The position numbers and the translations under genes were made by a program. The notes beneath the pieces are model-generated. The model ran no database searches. It was given only the letters and a program-made list of their open reading frames with translations, and was not told the DNA's origin. Below are positions 34,107-43,150 of a stretch of 64,000 nucleotides of DNA, in pieces. Position 1 is the first letter of the stretch. Each line of letters begins with the position of its first letter. Origin of the DNA: Ferrimonas sediminicola. Lineage in GTDB: Bacteria > Pseudomonadota > Gammaproteobacteria > Enterobacterales > Shewanellaceae. Location: assembly GCF_005116715.1 (NCBI RefSeq), contig NZ_SWCI01000001.1, forward strand, positions 62,001 through 126,000. Direction: 5' to 3'.

Positions 34107-36851
34107 TCAGTGCGCTTCGTCCCAGTTGTCACCAATCCCGGCCTCGGCGATCAGCGGTACGTCCAGTTGGGCGGCGTCGGCCATCAGCTGGCACAGGGCC
34201 TGGCTGTGGGATTCGGCCTGCGCCTCCTTGACCTCAAACACCAGTTCGTCGTGGACCTGCATCAGCATGCGGATCTCATCGCCGTCCTGCTTGGCCAGGT
34301 AGCCGGCGACGCTGATCATCGCCCGCTTGATGATGTCGGCGGCACTGCCCTGCATGGGCGCATTGATGGCGGTGCGTTCGGCCGCCTGCTGGCGCATCTT
34401 GTTGCGGGCGTTGATGTCTGGCAGATGCAGGCGTCGGCCAAACAGGGTTTCCACGAACTGGTTGTCGTGGGCCTGCTTGCGGGTGTCCTCCATGTAGCGC
34501 CTGACCCCGGGATAGCGGTCGAAGTAGACATCGATGTACTGCTGGGCCTCCCCGCGGGAAATGTGCAGCTGTTTGGCCAGGCCGAAGGCGGACATGCCGT
34601 AGATCAGGCCGAAATTCACCGCCTTGGCGCGCCGGCGCTGCTCGGTGGTCACGTCGTCGAAGGGGACGCCGAACACCTCGGCGGCGGTAGCCCGGTGCAC
34701 GTCCTTACCCTGTGCGAAGGCTTCCAGCAGTCCCTTGTCCTGGGAGAGGTGGGCCATGATGCGCAGCTCGATCTGGGAGTAGTCGATGGCCAGCAGCTTG
34801 TACCCTTGCGGGGCGATGAAGGCCTGGCGGATGCGTCGCCCCTGTTCGCTGCGGATGGGGATATTCTGCAGGTTGGGATCCGAGCTGGAGAGTCGGCCGG
34901 TGGCGGTCACCGCCTGGTGATAGGAGGTGTGCACCCGGCCACTCGGCTGGACCAGCAGCGGCAGCTTGTCGGTGTAGGTGCTCTTGAGCTTGGCCAGGCT
35001 GCGGTGTTCCAGGATCAGCTTGGGCAGCTCATAATCCAGGGCCAGGTCCTGCAGCACCTCCTCGGCGGTGGAGGGGGCCCCCTTGGGAGTCTTCTTCAGT
35101 ACCGGGTATCCCAGTTTGTCGAACAGGATCTGCTGCAACTGCTTGGTGGAGGAGAGGTTGAAGCTCTCTCCGGCCAGGTCGTGGGCCTGTTGCTCCAGGG
35201 CATCCAGCAGATTGGCAATCTCGGTGGACTGCTGATGCAGCAGATCGGTATCCAGCAGTACGCCCTGGCGTTCGATGGCGGACAGGATCGGCACCAGCGG
35301 CATCTCGATGTCGCGGAACACCCGGTGGCATCTTTCCAGCTCCTGGAGGCGCGGCAACAGGTGCTGGTGCAGCCGCAGAGTGATCACCGCGTCCTCGGCG
35401 GCATAGTGCGCGGCCTGTTCCAGGGGGACCTGGTTGAAGGTCTTCTGCTTGGCTCCCTTGCCGGCGATCTCCTCGAAGTGCACCGTCTTATGACCAAGGT
35501 ACTTCAGTGCCAGATCATCCATGTTGTGCCTGCCGGCGGTGGAGTTAAAGCAGTAGGACTCCAGCATGGTGTCAAACTCCACCCCCTGCAGGCTGATGCC
35601 GTGGCGGGCCAGCACCGAGATGTCGTACTTGAGGTTCTGCCCCACCTTCTTGAGGGAGGCATTCTCCAGCAGAGGCTTTAACCTGGCCAGCACGGTGTCC
35701 CTGTCCAACTGCTGGGGTGCGCCCTCGTAGTTGTGGGCCAGGGGCAGGTAGGCGCCCAGATCCGCCTCCACGGCGAAGCTGAGGCCCACCAACTCCGCCT
35801 CCATGTAGTTGAGGGAGGTGGTTTCGGTATCCAGGGCGATCAGTTCCGCCTTCTGTAATTTGTCCAGCCACTGGGTCAGCTGGCCCTCCGTCAGGATGGT
35901 TTCGTATCGGAATTCATTGGATTTGGAAGCGGGCTCCTCCTCCGAATCCGGTGCGGCGCCGTTGCCGGCACCATCGAGCACTTCGCCCAGCCAGCGGCGG
36001 AACTCCATCTCGCCGTAGAGCTTCGCCAGGGCATCCCGGTCGGGGGCGATCACCTTGAGGTCGCCGGTGGACAGACTCAGGGGCACATCCAGCTTAATGG
36101 TGGCCAGCTGATAGCTGAGGAAGGCTTCCCGTTCATTCTCTCGCAGCTTCTTGGGCATGGTCTTGGCGCCGCGGAAGCCGAGGGTCGCCACCGCGTCCGG
36201 GTCGCCATAAATGGCGTCCAGGCCTCCGATCCCCTGCAGCATCGCCAGGGCGGTCTTTTCGCCCACTCCCGGTAACCCGGGGATGTTATCCACCTTGTCA
36301 CCCATCATCGCCAACAGGTCGATGATCAGCTCTGGTCCCACACCAAACTTGGAGACCACCCCGTCGGGATCCATTACGGTGCCGGTCATGGTGTTGATCA
36401 GGGTGATGTTGTTGGTCACCAACTGGGCCATATCCTTATCGCCGGTGCTGATCACCACCCGATGACCGGCCTGTTCCGCCTGCTTGGCCAGGGTGCCGAT
36501 CACATCATCGGCCTCGACTCCGTCCACCATCAGCAGCGGCAAGCCCATGGCCTTGATGATGTCGTGCACAGGCTGGATCTGGCTGCGCAGGTCGTCGGGC
36601 ATCGGTGGCCGGTGGGACTTGTACTCCGGATAGAGATCATCGCGGAAGGTCTTGCCCTTGGCGTCGAACACCACTGCCATATGGCTGGGGTTAAACTGGC
36701 GAATCAGGCTGCGCAGCATGTTGACCACCCCATAGACCGCCCCAGTGGGTTCGCCCTTGGAGTTGGTCAGGTGCGGTGGCGCATGGTAGGCACGATAGAG
36801 GTAGGAGGAGCCGTCGACGAGGATCAGTGGGTTTTCGGGTAGCTGGGCCAT
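34107..36851 (-). CDS. polA: DNA polymerase I
   Basis: 914 residues from the ATG at 36851 ([20 protein letters not shown]). All three domains are intact. The 5' nuclease occupies residues 1-300 ([50 protein letters not shown]). The 3'-5' exonuclease is at about 325-510 with catalytic residues visible ([38 protein letters not shown]). The polymerase has [19 protein letters not shown] (motif B), [14 protein letters not shown] (A) and [10 protein letters not shown] (C). Functions in Okazaki-fragment maturation and repair. Three DnaA-box-like 9-mers lie just upstream. Confidence 0.97.
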   Translation of the reverse strand: MAQLPENPLILVDGSSYLYRAYHAPPHLTNSKGEPTGAVYGVVNMLRSLIRQFNPSHMAVVFDAKGKTFRDDLYPEYKSHRPPMPDDLRSQIQPVHDIIKAMGLPLLMVDGVEADDVIGTLAKQAEQAGHRVVISTGDKDMAQLVTNNITLINTMTGTVMDPDGVVSKFGVGPELIIDLLAMMGDKVDNIPGLPGVGEKTALAMLQGIGGLDAIYGDPDAVATLGFRGAKTMPKKLRENEREAFLSYQLATIKLDVPLSLSTGDLKVIAPDRDALAKLYGEMEFRRWLGEVLDGAGNGAAPDSEEEPASKSNEFRYETILTEGQLTQWLDKLQKAELIALDTETTSLNYMEAELVGLSFAVEADLGAYLPLAHNYEGAPQQLDRDTVLARLKPLLENASLKKVGQNLKYDISVLARHGISLQGVEFDTMLESYCFNSTAGRHNMDDLALKYLGHKTVHFEEIAGKGAKQKTFNQVPLEQAAHYAAEDAVITLRLHQHLLPRLQELERCHRVFRDIEMPLVPILSAIERQGVLLDTDLLHQQSTEIANLLDALEQQAHDLAGESFNLSSTKQLQQILFDKLGYPVLKKTPKGAPSTAEEVLQDLALDYELPKLILEHRSLAKLKSTYTDKLPLLVQPSGRVHTSYHQAVTATGRLSSSDPNLQNIPIRSEQGRRIRQAFIAPQGYKLLAIDYSQIELRIMAHLSQDKGLLEAFAQGKDVHRATAAEVFGVPFDDVTTEQRRRAKAVNFGLIYGMSAFGLAKQLHISRGEAQQYIDVYFDRYPGVRRYMEDTRKQAHDNQFVETLFGRRLHLPDINARNKMRQQAAERTAINAPMQGSAADIIKRAMISVAGYLAKQDGDEIRMLMQVHDELVFEVKEAQAESHSQALCQLMADAAQLDVPLIAEAGIGDNWDEAH

Positions 36852-37311
36852 GTGGATGTTTTGCTTTTGAAAGTGAGGGGTAAGCATGCCACGAGTACCC
36901 GGAATTCGCTAGGGTGAAGAATATTTTCCACAGAGTTGTCCACAGAGTGAAAGGGAGACGGATCGTGTGGATAACTCTGTGCGTTTCTTGGAAAAAAGGG
37001 GGATCGCACCAAAATTCGATCGAGATCAAGGATTTGGGATAATTTATTTTAATTCATATGCTTACAGAAATGATCTGCGGCGATCCTGGCCAAAGATCCT
37101 GCAAAACCTGGTTTGTGGATATTGCTATTCGAAACAGGTTTGGCAGAGGATACACTGGAGGGCGTAAGTAACAGCGGCAATGCCATCCGACATCTGGCGA
37201 AATAAGTTAGCACAAAAAATCGCCGTGTATAGAGATCGGTGTTAACAAGTTTGCAATATTTGGCTATATGGAAGTGTTTTTTTAGTCTCATGAGGAATAA
37301 GGAAGGAAACC
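36852..37311. other. Intergenic region between divergent polA and elbB
   Basis: About 460 bases of lower GC than the surroundings. Apart from the DnaA boxes I see no hairpin-terminator pair, conserved RNA or credible small ORF; it holds the two divergent promoters. Confidence 0.6.
36924..36974. promoter_or_regulatory. DnaA boxes upstream of polA
   Basis: TTTTCCACA (36924-36932), TTGTCCACA (36936-36944) and, inverted, TGTGGATAA (36966-36974, a perfect TTATCCACA box). A fourth partial box, TGTGGATAT, is at 37114-37122. They lie 73-123 bases upstream of the polA start, which fits reports that DnaA influences polA transcription in E. coli. Confidence 0.6.
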
Positions 37312-37968
37312 ATGAAGAGGATCGCGGTACTGCTCAGTGGCTCGGGTGTGTTTGATGGCTCGGAGATTCACGAATCTGTGCTGGCGCTGCTGGCCATCCA
37401 GGAGAAGGGCGCTACTTATCAGTGTTTTGCTCCAGACAGGACTCAACTGCATGTGGTCAACCACCTGACCGGCGAGGTGGCCGAGGGGGAGAGCCGCAAC
37501 TGCCTGGTGGAGGCGGCGCGCATCGCACGGGGGGAGATCCTGCCCATCACCCAGCTCCATGCCGCCGACTTCGATGCCCTGGTGGTGCCCGGAGGCTTTG
37601 GCGCGGCCAAGAACCTGTGTGATTTTGCCCTCTCCGGCAGTGAGTGCCAGGTCAGTGATGACGTGATGGCGGTGGCCCTGGCGTTCGCCCAGGCGGGCAA
37701 ACCCTGCGGCTACCTGTGCATCGCCCCCATGATGTTACCGCGAATCTATGGCGAAGGGGTGCAGGGCACCATCGGCAACGACCATGACACCGCCTCGGCG
37801 TTTAACGCCATGGGGGGGCGGCATGTGGAGTGTGCGGTGGAGCAGATCCACGTGGATGTCGATCACAAGGTGGTGACCACTCCGGCCTACATGCTGGCCA
37901 AGAGTCTGCCTGAGGCGGCGGCGGGGATCCGCGCCCTGGTTTCCCAGGTGATAAAGCTGTGCTATTGA
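37312..37968 (+). CDS. elbB: ElbB, DJ-1/PfpI-type isoprenoid-associated glyoxalase
   Basis: 218 residues. Class I glutamine-amidotransferase-like fold: KRIAVLLSGSGVFDGSEIHESV at the N-terminus, VVPGGFGAAKNLCDFA (about 92) and the nucleophile elbow GYLCIAPMMLPRI with Cys near residue 138. The family (formerly Elb2/SCRP-27A) has weak glyoxalase activity and was linked genetically to isoprenoid synthesis; its physiological role remains unsettled. GGAAGGAAAC precedes the ATG. Monocistronic, divergent from polA. Confidence 0.92.
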   Translation: MKRIAVLLSGSGVFDGSEIHESVLALLAIQEKGATYQCFAPDRTQLHVVNHLTGEVAEGESRNCLVEAARIARGEILPITQLHAADFDALVVPGGFGAAKNLCDFALSGSECQVSDDVMAVALAFAQAGKPCGYLCIAPMMLPRIYGEGVQGTIGNDHDTASAFNAMGGRHVECAVEQIHVDVDHKVVTTPAYMLAKSLPEAAAGIRALVSQVIKLCY

Positions 37969-37985
37969 GCCGTTCCCGGGCTCAG

Positions 37986-38017
37986 AAAAAAATGGGCCGG
38001 CAACCTGGTTGCCGGCC
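37986..38017 (-). terminator. Terminator of the yhhQ-HD-GNAT operon
   Basis: An 11-base inverted repeat, GGCCGGCAACC (37995-38005) with GGTTGCCGGCC (38007-38017), followed by seven U on the minus strand. It also lies 25 bases after elbB, but lacks a U-tract in that direction. Confidence 0.85.
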
Positions 38018-38137
38018 TAATACCGTGTGAGCAATGCAGTGAGCGAAAACAGCCACCCTGAAGTTCGGAGGCTAAAGTTGGAACGCCATCAAATAATAAC
38101 CATTCTCATTTGCATTGCAAGTGCTCGCAGGGAGTTT

Positions 38138-38569
38138 TTATAAACTTTTTTCCAGAAGGATGCGGTAATCCAGGGGGGTATCGCTGGCCTTCTGCATATC
38201 CACCAGGTGGTAGCCTTTGCCCAGCAGCATCCGCAGCATCTCGGGGTAGCGGTTGCGGCTCTTCACCTTGATCAGGCCATAGCCCTGTGTCTGGGCCCAC
38301 TCCTCCTGGGCGCGAAGTAGGGTCTTGGCTACCCCCTGGCCCCTGAACTGCGGCAGGACCGCGCCCAGCCAGGAGTAGAACTCCTGTTCGTTAAGGGCAT
38401 AGCCCACCTTGAATCCTGCCGCCTTGCCCTCCAGTTCGGCGATCTGGATCAGGTGAGCCGCGCCACCCAGGCGTTTGTCATACTCCTCCCTGGGGTAGGG
38501 GGTATCCAGTTCCGGGACCTGCGCCACCAGAGCCATCACTTCGTCGATTGTGCCTTCACGCCAGTTCAT
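38138..38569 (-). CDS. GNAT-family N-acetyltransferase
   Basis: 143 residues from the ATG at 38569 (MNWREGTIDEVMALVAQVPE). The acetyl-CoA pocket is recognisable: VGYALNEQEFYSWLGAVLPQ for strands 3-4, then the motif A pyrophosphate loop QFRGQGVAKTLL (about residue 77), and KVKSRNRYPEMLRMLLGKGY for motif B. Substrate unknown. The start lies 7 bases after the HD-hydrolase stop, so it is the last gene of a three-gene leftward operon. Confidence 0.8.
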   Translation of the reverse strand: MNWREGTIDEVMALVAQVPELDTPYPREEYDKRLGGAAHLIQIAELEGKAAGFKVGYALNEQEFYSWLGAVLPQFRGQGVAKTLLRAQEEWAQTQGYGLIKVKSRNRYPEMLRMLLGKGYHLVDMQKASDTPLDYRILLEKSL

Positions 38570-38576
38570 AGGTCTA

Positions 38577-39221
38577 TCACTCCGGTAGTTCAGATTGCAG
38601 TTGTTGAATAAAGCCTTCCATCCAGCGCCAGCGGCGGTCGCCCTCACGCTGACCCGCGTCGGTCTTCAGCTGGCCGGCCAGGTGCTGAAGCTTAACGTAG
38701 AAGTGGTCCAGGCAGTAGCGGTTGTCGTCATACTGCCGCCCCCGGGCAAAGGGATCGTCGCCGTGGTAGAGGGCGCTCTGCCACTGGCCACCGAGCATCA
38801 GGCAACGGGCGGTGCCGATGGCGCCCAGGGCATCGAGGCGATCGGCGTCCTGCAGCACCCGCGCTTCCAGGGTCTGGGTCTCCAGACCGGCGCTCCAGCT
38901 GTGGCTGGCGATGGCGTGGTGAATGGGTTCGAGCAACTCCGTCGGATAGTGACGTTCGGCCAGCCAGGCCACGGCGGCATCGGCGCTCAGGATGGAGGCC
39001 TGGCTGCGGCGCGGATCCCGCTTGTCGATGCTGACGCAGTCGTGCAGCAGTGCCGCCGGCAGCAGGATGTCGGGGTCGGCGCCCTCCTCCTGGCCCAGTT
39101 GCCGGGCGCTGGTAAAGACCCGGAGGATGTGATCCAGATCGTGGGCGGCATCGCTCTGATGGGTGGTGAGCCAATCCAGGCCCTGCTGCTTCAGTGATTC
39201 AGTGAAATGCCGTGGTGTCAT
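38577..39221 (-). CDS. HD-domain phosphohydrolase (YedJ-like)
   Basis: 214 residues from the ATG at 39221, which shares one base with the yhhQ stop (TGATG). Metal-binding HD pattern: His in AHDLDHILRVF (about 28), HD in LLPAALLHDCVSIDKRDP (about 59-60) and Asp in VLQDADRLDALGAIGTAR (about 128). The C-terminal FYVKLQHLAGQLKTDAG block is typical of the YedJ group of small phosphohydrolases. Physiological substrate unknown. Coupling to a queuosine-precursor transporter may be incidental. Confidence 0.82.
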   Translation of the reverse strand: MTPRHFTESLKQQGLDWLTTHQSDAAHDLDHILRVFTSARQLGQEEGADPDILLPAALLHDCVSIDKRDPRRSQASILSADAAVAWLAERHYPTELLEPIHHAIASHSWSAGLETQTLEARVLQDADRLDALGAIGTARCLMLGGQWQSALYHGDDPFARGRQYDDNRYCLDHFYVKLQHLAGQLKTDAGQREGDRRWRWMEGFIQQLQSELPE

Positions 39222-39895
39222 CAGGCTAAGTGTCTCTCGGTGGTGACGGACGACATCAGGATGCGGTCCGACAGGAATCTCAGCAGAACGCCGTAGGCGG
39301 GCAAGAACAGTCCAAGGCTGATCAACAGTTTGAAGCCATAATCCACGCTGGCGATCTCCGGCCAGTGCTCCGCCATAAAGGGATCGGAGCTGGCATAGAA
39401 TGCCACCGAAAAGAACACCAGGGTATCGATCAGGTTCCCAAAAACGGTGGACGCTGCCGGCGCGACCCACCAGGCTTTCATCTGCCGCAGCCTGGCAAAC
39501 ACCTTGATGTCCATCAGCTGGCCGAACAGGTAGGCGGCGAAGCTGGCGAAGGCGATGCGGGCGACGAAGGTGTTGAACTCATGCAGCCCCTGGGTGCCCT
39601 GGAACCGTCCTTCGAAGAACAGCACCGACACCAGGTAGGAGGCCAGCAGCGCCGGCACCATGGCGCCAAAGATGATCCGTCGGGCCGGGGCGGCACCGAA
39701 GATGCGGACAGTCAGGTCGGTGGCCAGATAGACGAAGGGGAAGCTGAATGCGCCCCAGGTGGTGTGCAGGCCAAAGATCTGAAATGGAAGCTGGACCAGG
39801 TAGTTACTGGCAGTGATTACCACAATGTGGAAGCTGATCAGAATGATCAGGGCGCGCTTTACCTGCGCCGGGGTCAGTTGCAACATCATCGACAC
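39221..39895 (-). CDS. yhhQ: Queuosine precursor transporter YhhQ
   Basis: 224 residues, about six membrane helices (for example ALIILISFHIVVITASNYLV and FGAMVPALLASYLVSVLFF). The conserved blocks TWGAFSFPFVYLATDLTVRIFG, RIAFASFAAYLFGQLMDI and NLIDTLVFF identify the YhhQ/VUT family that imports preQ0 and preQ1 for tRNA queuosine synthesis. First gene of the operon, with a clear promoter upstream. The first two in-frame ATGs (39895 and 39889) are not distinguishable. Confidence 0.9.
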   Translation of the reverse strand: MSMMLQLTPAQVKRALIILISFHIVVITASNYLVQLPFQIFGLHTTWGAFSFPFVYLATDLTVRIFGAAPARRIIFGAMVPALLASYLVSVLFFEGRFQGTQGLHEFNTFVARIAFASFAAYLFGQLMDIKVFARLRQMKAWWVAPAASTVFGNLIDTLVFFSVAFYASSDPFMAEHWPEIASVDYGFKLLISLGLFLPAYGVLLRFLSDRILMSSVTTERHLA

Positions 39896-39965
39896 CTTTT
39901 TGGTCTGCGGGGTGAGGGAACCCGGGAAAGTTGTGACTCGGCCGGTCTGTGACCGGGGGGCGCAG

Positions 39966-39993
39966 ATTATAGCCGGGCCGGCACAAAAAACAA
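39966..39993 (-). promoter_or_regulatory. Promoter of the yhhQ operon
   Basis: Minus-strand TTGTTT (39993-39988), 16-base spacer, perfect TATAAT (39971-39966). Transcript start near 39959, leaving a 5' leader of about 64 nt. Confidence 0.75.
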
Positions 39994-40152
39994 GGGGAAT
40001 GCCGTGTGCACCCGCCGGTCGTTGCTGGAGGCGTTTGCGCCAATGTCAGCGCAAATTTGCGCCAGCGCAGGCGAACATACCCGACTGGATCAATAGGTTT
40101 ATCCGGGGGCCGATGGCATAATGGGCGCCACTATGGCTCAAGAGGCAAGATG

Positions 40153-41400
40153 ATGGCACAGCAGGACTGTTGCAGCCAGCCGGGGCTGATGCTTCCGGCC
40201 GAGGCACTGGAAAAGATGTATGCCGCCTGCTCTCCCCTGAACCGGGTGGAGGAGGTGGCTCTGGAGGAGGCCGTGGGCCGGGTGTTGGCGGAGGATATCT
40301 GCTCACTGATCGACCTGCCGGCCTTCGATAACTCCTCCATGGATGGCTATGCCGTGCGTGCCGCCGAGGTGGTGAAGGGCCAAACCCTGACCATCGTTGG
40401 CAAGGCGTTTGCGGGTATCCCCTTCGACGGAGAGATTCCTGCCGGGGCCTGTGTGCGCATCATGACCGGCGCCCCCCTTCCGCCGCAGATGGATGCCATC
40501 ATCATGCAGGAGGAAGCCGACGTCGAGGGGGACCAGGTCAGCTTCAAGGTGGAGGTGTCTCCAGGATTTTTCGTTCGCCACCGTGGCAGCGAACTGACCC
40601 GGGGGCAGAAGGTGCTGTCCGCCGGCACCCGGGTCGGGGCCGCCGAGATCGGCGTCCTGGCCACCGCCGGCCATGGCCGGGTCAGGGTGCACCAGCCCAT
40701 TGTCGCGGCGCTGTTTTCCACCGGTGACGAACTGGTGGCCCCGGGCCAGTCCCTGAAGGCGGGCCAGATCTACGACTCCAACCGTCACGCCCTGCGTACC
40801 ATGCTGACCGGGATGGGGGCCGAGGTGATCGATCTTGGGGTGATTCCCGATGATCTGGAACAGGTGCGGGACGCCTTCCGTCGCGCCGATGAGTTGGCGG
40901 ACGTGGTGGTCACCTCTGGGGGCGTATCGGTGGGGGAAGCCGATTTCATCAAGGTGGTGCTGGACGAGATGGGCAGCATCAACTTCTGGAAGCTGGCGAT
41001 CAAGCCAGGAAAACCCTTTGCGTTCGGCAAACTGCCCAACTCCTGGTTCTGCGGTTTGCCCGGAAATCCGGTCTCCTCGATGGTGACCTGCTATCAGTTG
41101 GTGCAGCCGCTGTTCAAGCATCTGGGCGGAGAGCTGCGTCACCAGCCTCTGACCCTGACTGCGACCCTGACCGACAGCATTCGCAAGAAGCCCGGCCGCC
41201 AGGAGTACCAGCGTGGCATCTTAAGTCGAGACGAGCAGGGACAGCTGCAGGTGTGTACCACCGGAGCCCAGGGGTCGGACATGACCACCTCCATGAGCCG
41301 GGCCAACTGTTTTATTGTCCTGCCCAGGGAGGCCGGTGGCCAGGAATCCGGCGCCCGGGTGACGGTGGAACCCTTCAACCAGGTTCTGGGAGGCGTGTAA
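40153..41400 (+). CDS. moeA: Molybdopterin molybdotransferase MoeA
   Basis: 415 residues from the second of two adjacent ATGs (40150 and 40153); AGAGG is 7 bases from the second. It inserts molybdate into adenylylated molybdopterin. N-terminal LPAFDNSSMDGYAVRAAEV (about 60), MTGAPLPPQMDAIIMQEEAD, the catalytic MPT-binding domain with FSTGDELVAPGQ (about 195), YDSNRHALRTML and TSGGVSVGEADFI, then GLPGNPVSSMVTCYQL. The stop overlaps the moeB start. It converges on the large moa-mod cluster of the same pathway. Confidence 0.96.
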   Translation: MAQQDCCSQPGLMLPAEALEKMYAACSPLNRVEEVALEEAVGRVLAEDICSLIDLPAFDNSSMDGYAVRAAEVVKGQTLTIVGKAFAGIPFDGEIPAGACVRIMTGAPLPPQMDAIIMQEEADVEGDQVSFKVEVSPGFFVRHRGSELTRGQKVLSAGTRVGAAEIGVLATAGHGRVRVHQPIVAALFSTGDELVAPGQSLKAGQIYDSNRHALRTMLTGMGAEVIDLGVIPDDLEQVRDAFRRADELADVVVTSGGVSVGEADFIKVVLDEMGSINFWKLAIKPGKPFAFGKLPNSWFCGLPGNPVSSMVTCYQLVQPLFKHLGGELRHQPLTLTATLTDSIRKKPGRQEYQRGILSRDEQGQLQVCTTGAQGSDMTTSMSRANCFIVLPREAGGQESGARVTVEPFNQVLGGV

Positions 41401-42146
41401 TGGAGATCCTGTCCGACAAGGAGCTGATGCGGTACAACCGTCAGATCGTGATTCCCGCCTTTGACATCGATGGCCAGGAGGCGCTGAAACAGGCGCGGGT
41501 GCTGGTGATCGGCGTCGGCGGCCTGGGCTGTGGCGCCGCCCAGTACCTGGCGGCCGCCGGTATCGGCCACCTGACCCTGGTGGACTTCGATGAGGTGGAG
41601 AGCCATAACCTGCAGCGACAGATTCTCCATACCGATGCCCGGGTGGGGATGAATAAGGCCGAGTCCGCCAAGAGCGCCATTGCCGAGCTCAACCCCTATG
41701 TGGAGGTGTCGGTGATCACCGAGTGTCTTGAGGATGACGCCCTGGCGGCCCAGGTGGCGGATCATGGCCTGGTGCTGGATTGTACCGACAACCTGGATAC
41801 CCGTAACCAGCTGAATCGAATATGTTTTGCAGCCAAGGTGCCGCTGGTGTCCGGGGCGGCGATCCGCATGGAGGGGCTGGTGACCGTGCTCAACTACGCC
41901 GATGACCAGCCCTGTTACCACTGCTTCTCTGCCATGTTCGGCGACCAGCAGCTGACCTGCGTGGAGAGTGGCATCCTGTCTCCGGTGGTGGGTCTGGTTT
42001 CCAGTATCCAGGCGACCGAAGCGATCAAGCAGATCGCCGGCATGGGCAAGCCCCTGCATGGGCGGATGCTGATGGTAGATGCCATGACCATGCAGTTTCG
42101 CGAGATGAGGGTGCCGAAGATGCCCGGCTGCAGCGTCTGCGGCTAG
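41400..42146 (+). CDS. moeB: Molybdopterin-synthase adenylyltransferase MoeB
   Basis: 248 residues from the ATG at 41400, sharing one base with the moeA stop (TAATG). E1-like enzyme that adenylates the C-terminal Gly-Gly of MoaD. Adenylate-binding loop VIGVGGLGCGAAQYLAAAGIG (about 36), DFDEVESHNLQRQILH, DCTDNLDTRNQLN. Zinc knuckles CYHC (about 174) and CSVCG at the C-terminus. It begins MEILSDKELMRYNRQIV as in the E. coli protein. Confidence 0.95.
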   Translation: MEILSDKELMRYNRQIVIPAFDIDGQEALKQARVLVIGVGGLGCGAAQYLAAAGIGHLTLVDFDEVESHNLQRQILHTDARVGMNKAESAKSAIAELNPYVEVSVITECLEDDALAAQVADHGLVLDCTDNLDTRNQLNRICFAAKVPLVSGAAIRMEGLVTVLNYADDQPCYHCFSAMFGDQQLTCVESGILSPVVGLVSSIQATEAIKQIAGMGKPLHGRMLMVDAMTMQFREMRVPKMPGCSVCG

Positions 42147-42165
42147 GGCCGCGACCCCATCAACA

Positions 42166-42187
42166 AGAGGGCCTCAGGGCCCTCTTT
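42166..42187 (+). terminator. Terminator after moeAB
   Basis: AGAGGGC (42166-42172) and GCCCTCT (42179-42185) with TTT following. Short U-tract. Confidence 0.65.
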
Positions 42188-42206
42188 GTGTTTTGGTGTG
42201 GTGCCT

Positions 42207-42374
42207 CTAGCGCCGGTTGACCACCCACAGGGCGTGGAGGATGCCGGGAAGATAGAACAGCAGGCACAGCAGGATGTTGAGCAGCAGCGGGCCGCCCATT
42301 CCCCGGTGCAGGAACACCGCCACCGGAGGCAGCAGGATGGCGATGACACTGAGCAGGAGTTTGTCTTTATCCAT
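42207..42374 (-). CDS. YqaE/Pmp3-family small membrane protein
   Basis: 55 residues, below common ORF-length cut-offs. The frame reads MDKDKLLLSVIAILLPPVAV, then FLHRGMGGPLLLNILLCLLF and YLPGILHALWVVNRR. Two membrane helices joined by the glycine-rich turn and the LPGILHALWVV block are diagnostic of the UPF0057/Pmp3 family, small proteolipids tied to membrane potential and stress responses. AAGGA lies 7 bases before the ATG. It lies between moeB and a pseudouridine synthase and is probably transcribed from its own promoter. Confidence 0.92.
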   Translation of the reverse strand: MDKDKLLLSVIAILLPPVAVFLHRGMGGPLLLNILLCLLFYLPGILHALWVVNRR

Positions 42375-42416
42375 CGGTTTTCCTTAGCGTTATCACTGGA
42401 GTCAGTATAACGTGAT

Positions 42417-43082
42417 TTACAGGGGAGGGGTGTCCAGCCACTGCTGAAGCCGCTCAAGCAGATCGGTGGCCAGGTAGGCGTCGCCCCGCTCGGGCCGGGC
42501 CTGGAACTCGAAGGCGGCTCCCCGGAACTGGAATGCCAGGCTCAGGGCATGCAGGTAGGTGCGGTCTGCGTCGCTGCCACCGTAGAGGCGGTCTCCCAGG
42601 ATGGGGGCGCCCAGGCTCTTGAGGCTGACCCGGATCTGATGGGTCTTGCCGCTCAGGGGGCGCAGAAGAAAGAGCCGCCTCCCCCCGCCCAGGCTGGCGC
42701 TGACAAACTGGGTGCCGGCGGGGGTCCCTTCCCCCTCCCGAGCCAGCTTCCAGGCACCCCGGCGGGCCTTGACGATGTGCCCCCGCACCCAGCCCTGCTT
42801 TTTCTTGGGCTTACGGTCGGACAGTGCTAGGTAGCGTTTCTCCACCCGGTGTTCGGCGAAGGCCTGGCTGAGTTCGGCGGCAGCCTCCGGTGAGGTGGCC
42901 AGCAGCAGCACCCCGGAGGTGGGGGTGTCCAGGCGGTGGACCGGGTAGAGCTTGATCCCCAGCTGCGCCTCCAGTCGCACCACCAGGCCGGGTTGGCCAT
43001 CCTGGCTGTGGAAATGCACCGCTTCGGGTTTGTTGATCACCACAAAGTGAGGATGTTGATACAGAACTGGGATCATCGGCAT
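42417..43082 (-). CDS. RluA-family pseudouridine synthase (TIGR01621-like)
   Basis: 221 residues from the ATG at 43082; an ATG 6 bases later (43076, MIPVLYQ) is equally possible and neither has a good ribosome site. The catalytic motif YPVHRLDTPTSGVLLLA with the essential Asp is near residue 47, preceded by VVINKPEAVHFHSQDG and followed by RPLSGKTHQIRVSLKSLGAPILGD-type sequence (GKTHQIRVSLKSLGAPILGD). It has no S4 domain, so is a short RluA/RluE-like enzyme of unassigned RNA target. 68 bases after modC on the same strand. Confidence 0.82.
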   Translation of the reverse strand: MPMIPVLYQHPHFVVINKPEAVHFHSQDGQPGLVVRLEAQLGIKLYPVHRLDTPTSGVLLLATSPEAAAELSQAFAEHRVEKRYLALSDRKPKKKQGWVRGHIVKARRGAWKLAREGEGTPAGTQFVSASLGGGRRLFLLRPLSGKTHQIRVSLKSLGAPILGDRLYGGSDADRTYLHALSLAFQFRGAAFEFQARPERGDAYLATDLLERLQQWLDTPPL

Positions 43083-43150
43083 AGGGTCTAGGGGGATGGT
43101 GGCGCCAGTGTACCAGAAGCGAGGCGGCAGGGCTTGCCGCCGGCCATCGG

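Noticed and set aside
36924-37122. Replication origin
   Set aside because: DnaA boxes are present but too few, without AT-rich 13-mers, GATC clustering or origin-flanking genes.
39896-39959. Possible preQ1 riboswitch in the yhhQ leader
   Set aside because: YhhQ imports queuosine precursors, so I looked for one. The 64-nt leader has a small CCGG hairpin but no recognisable preQ1-I or preQ1-II pseudoknot core.
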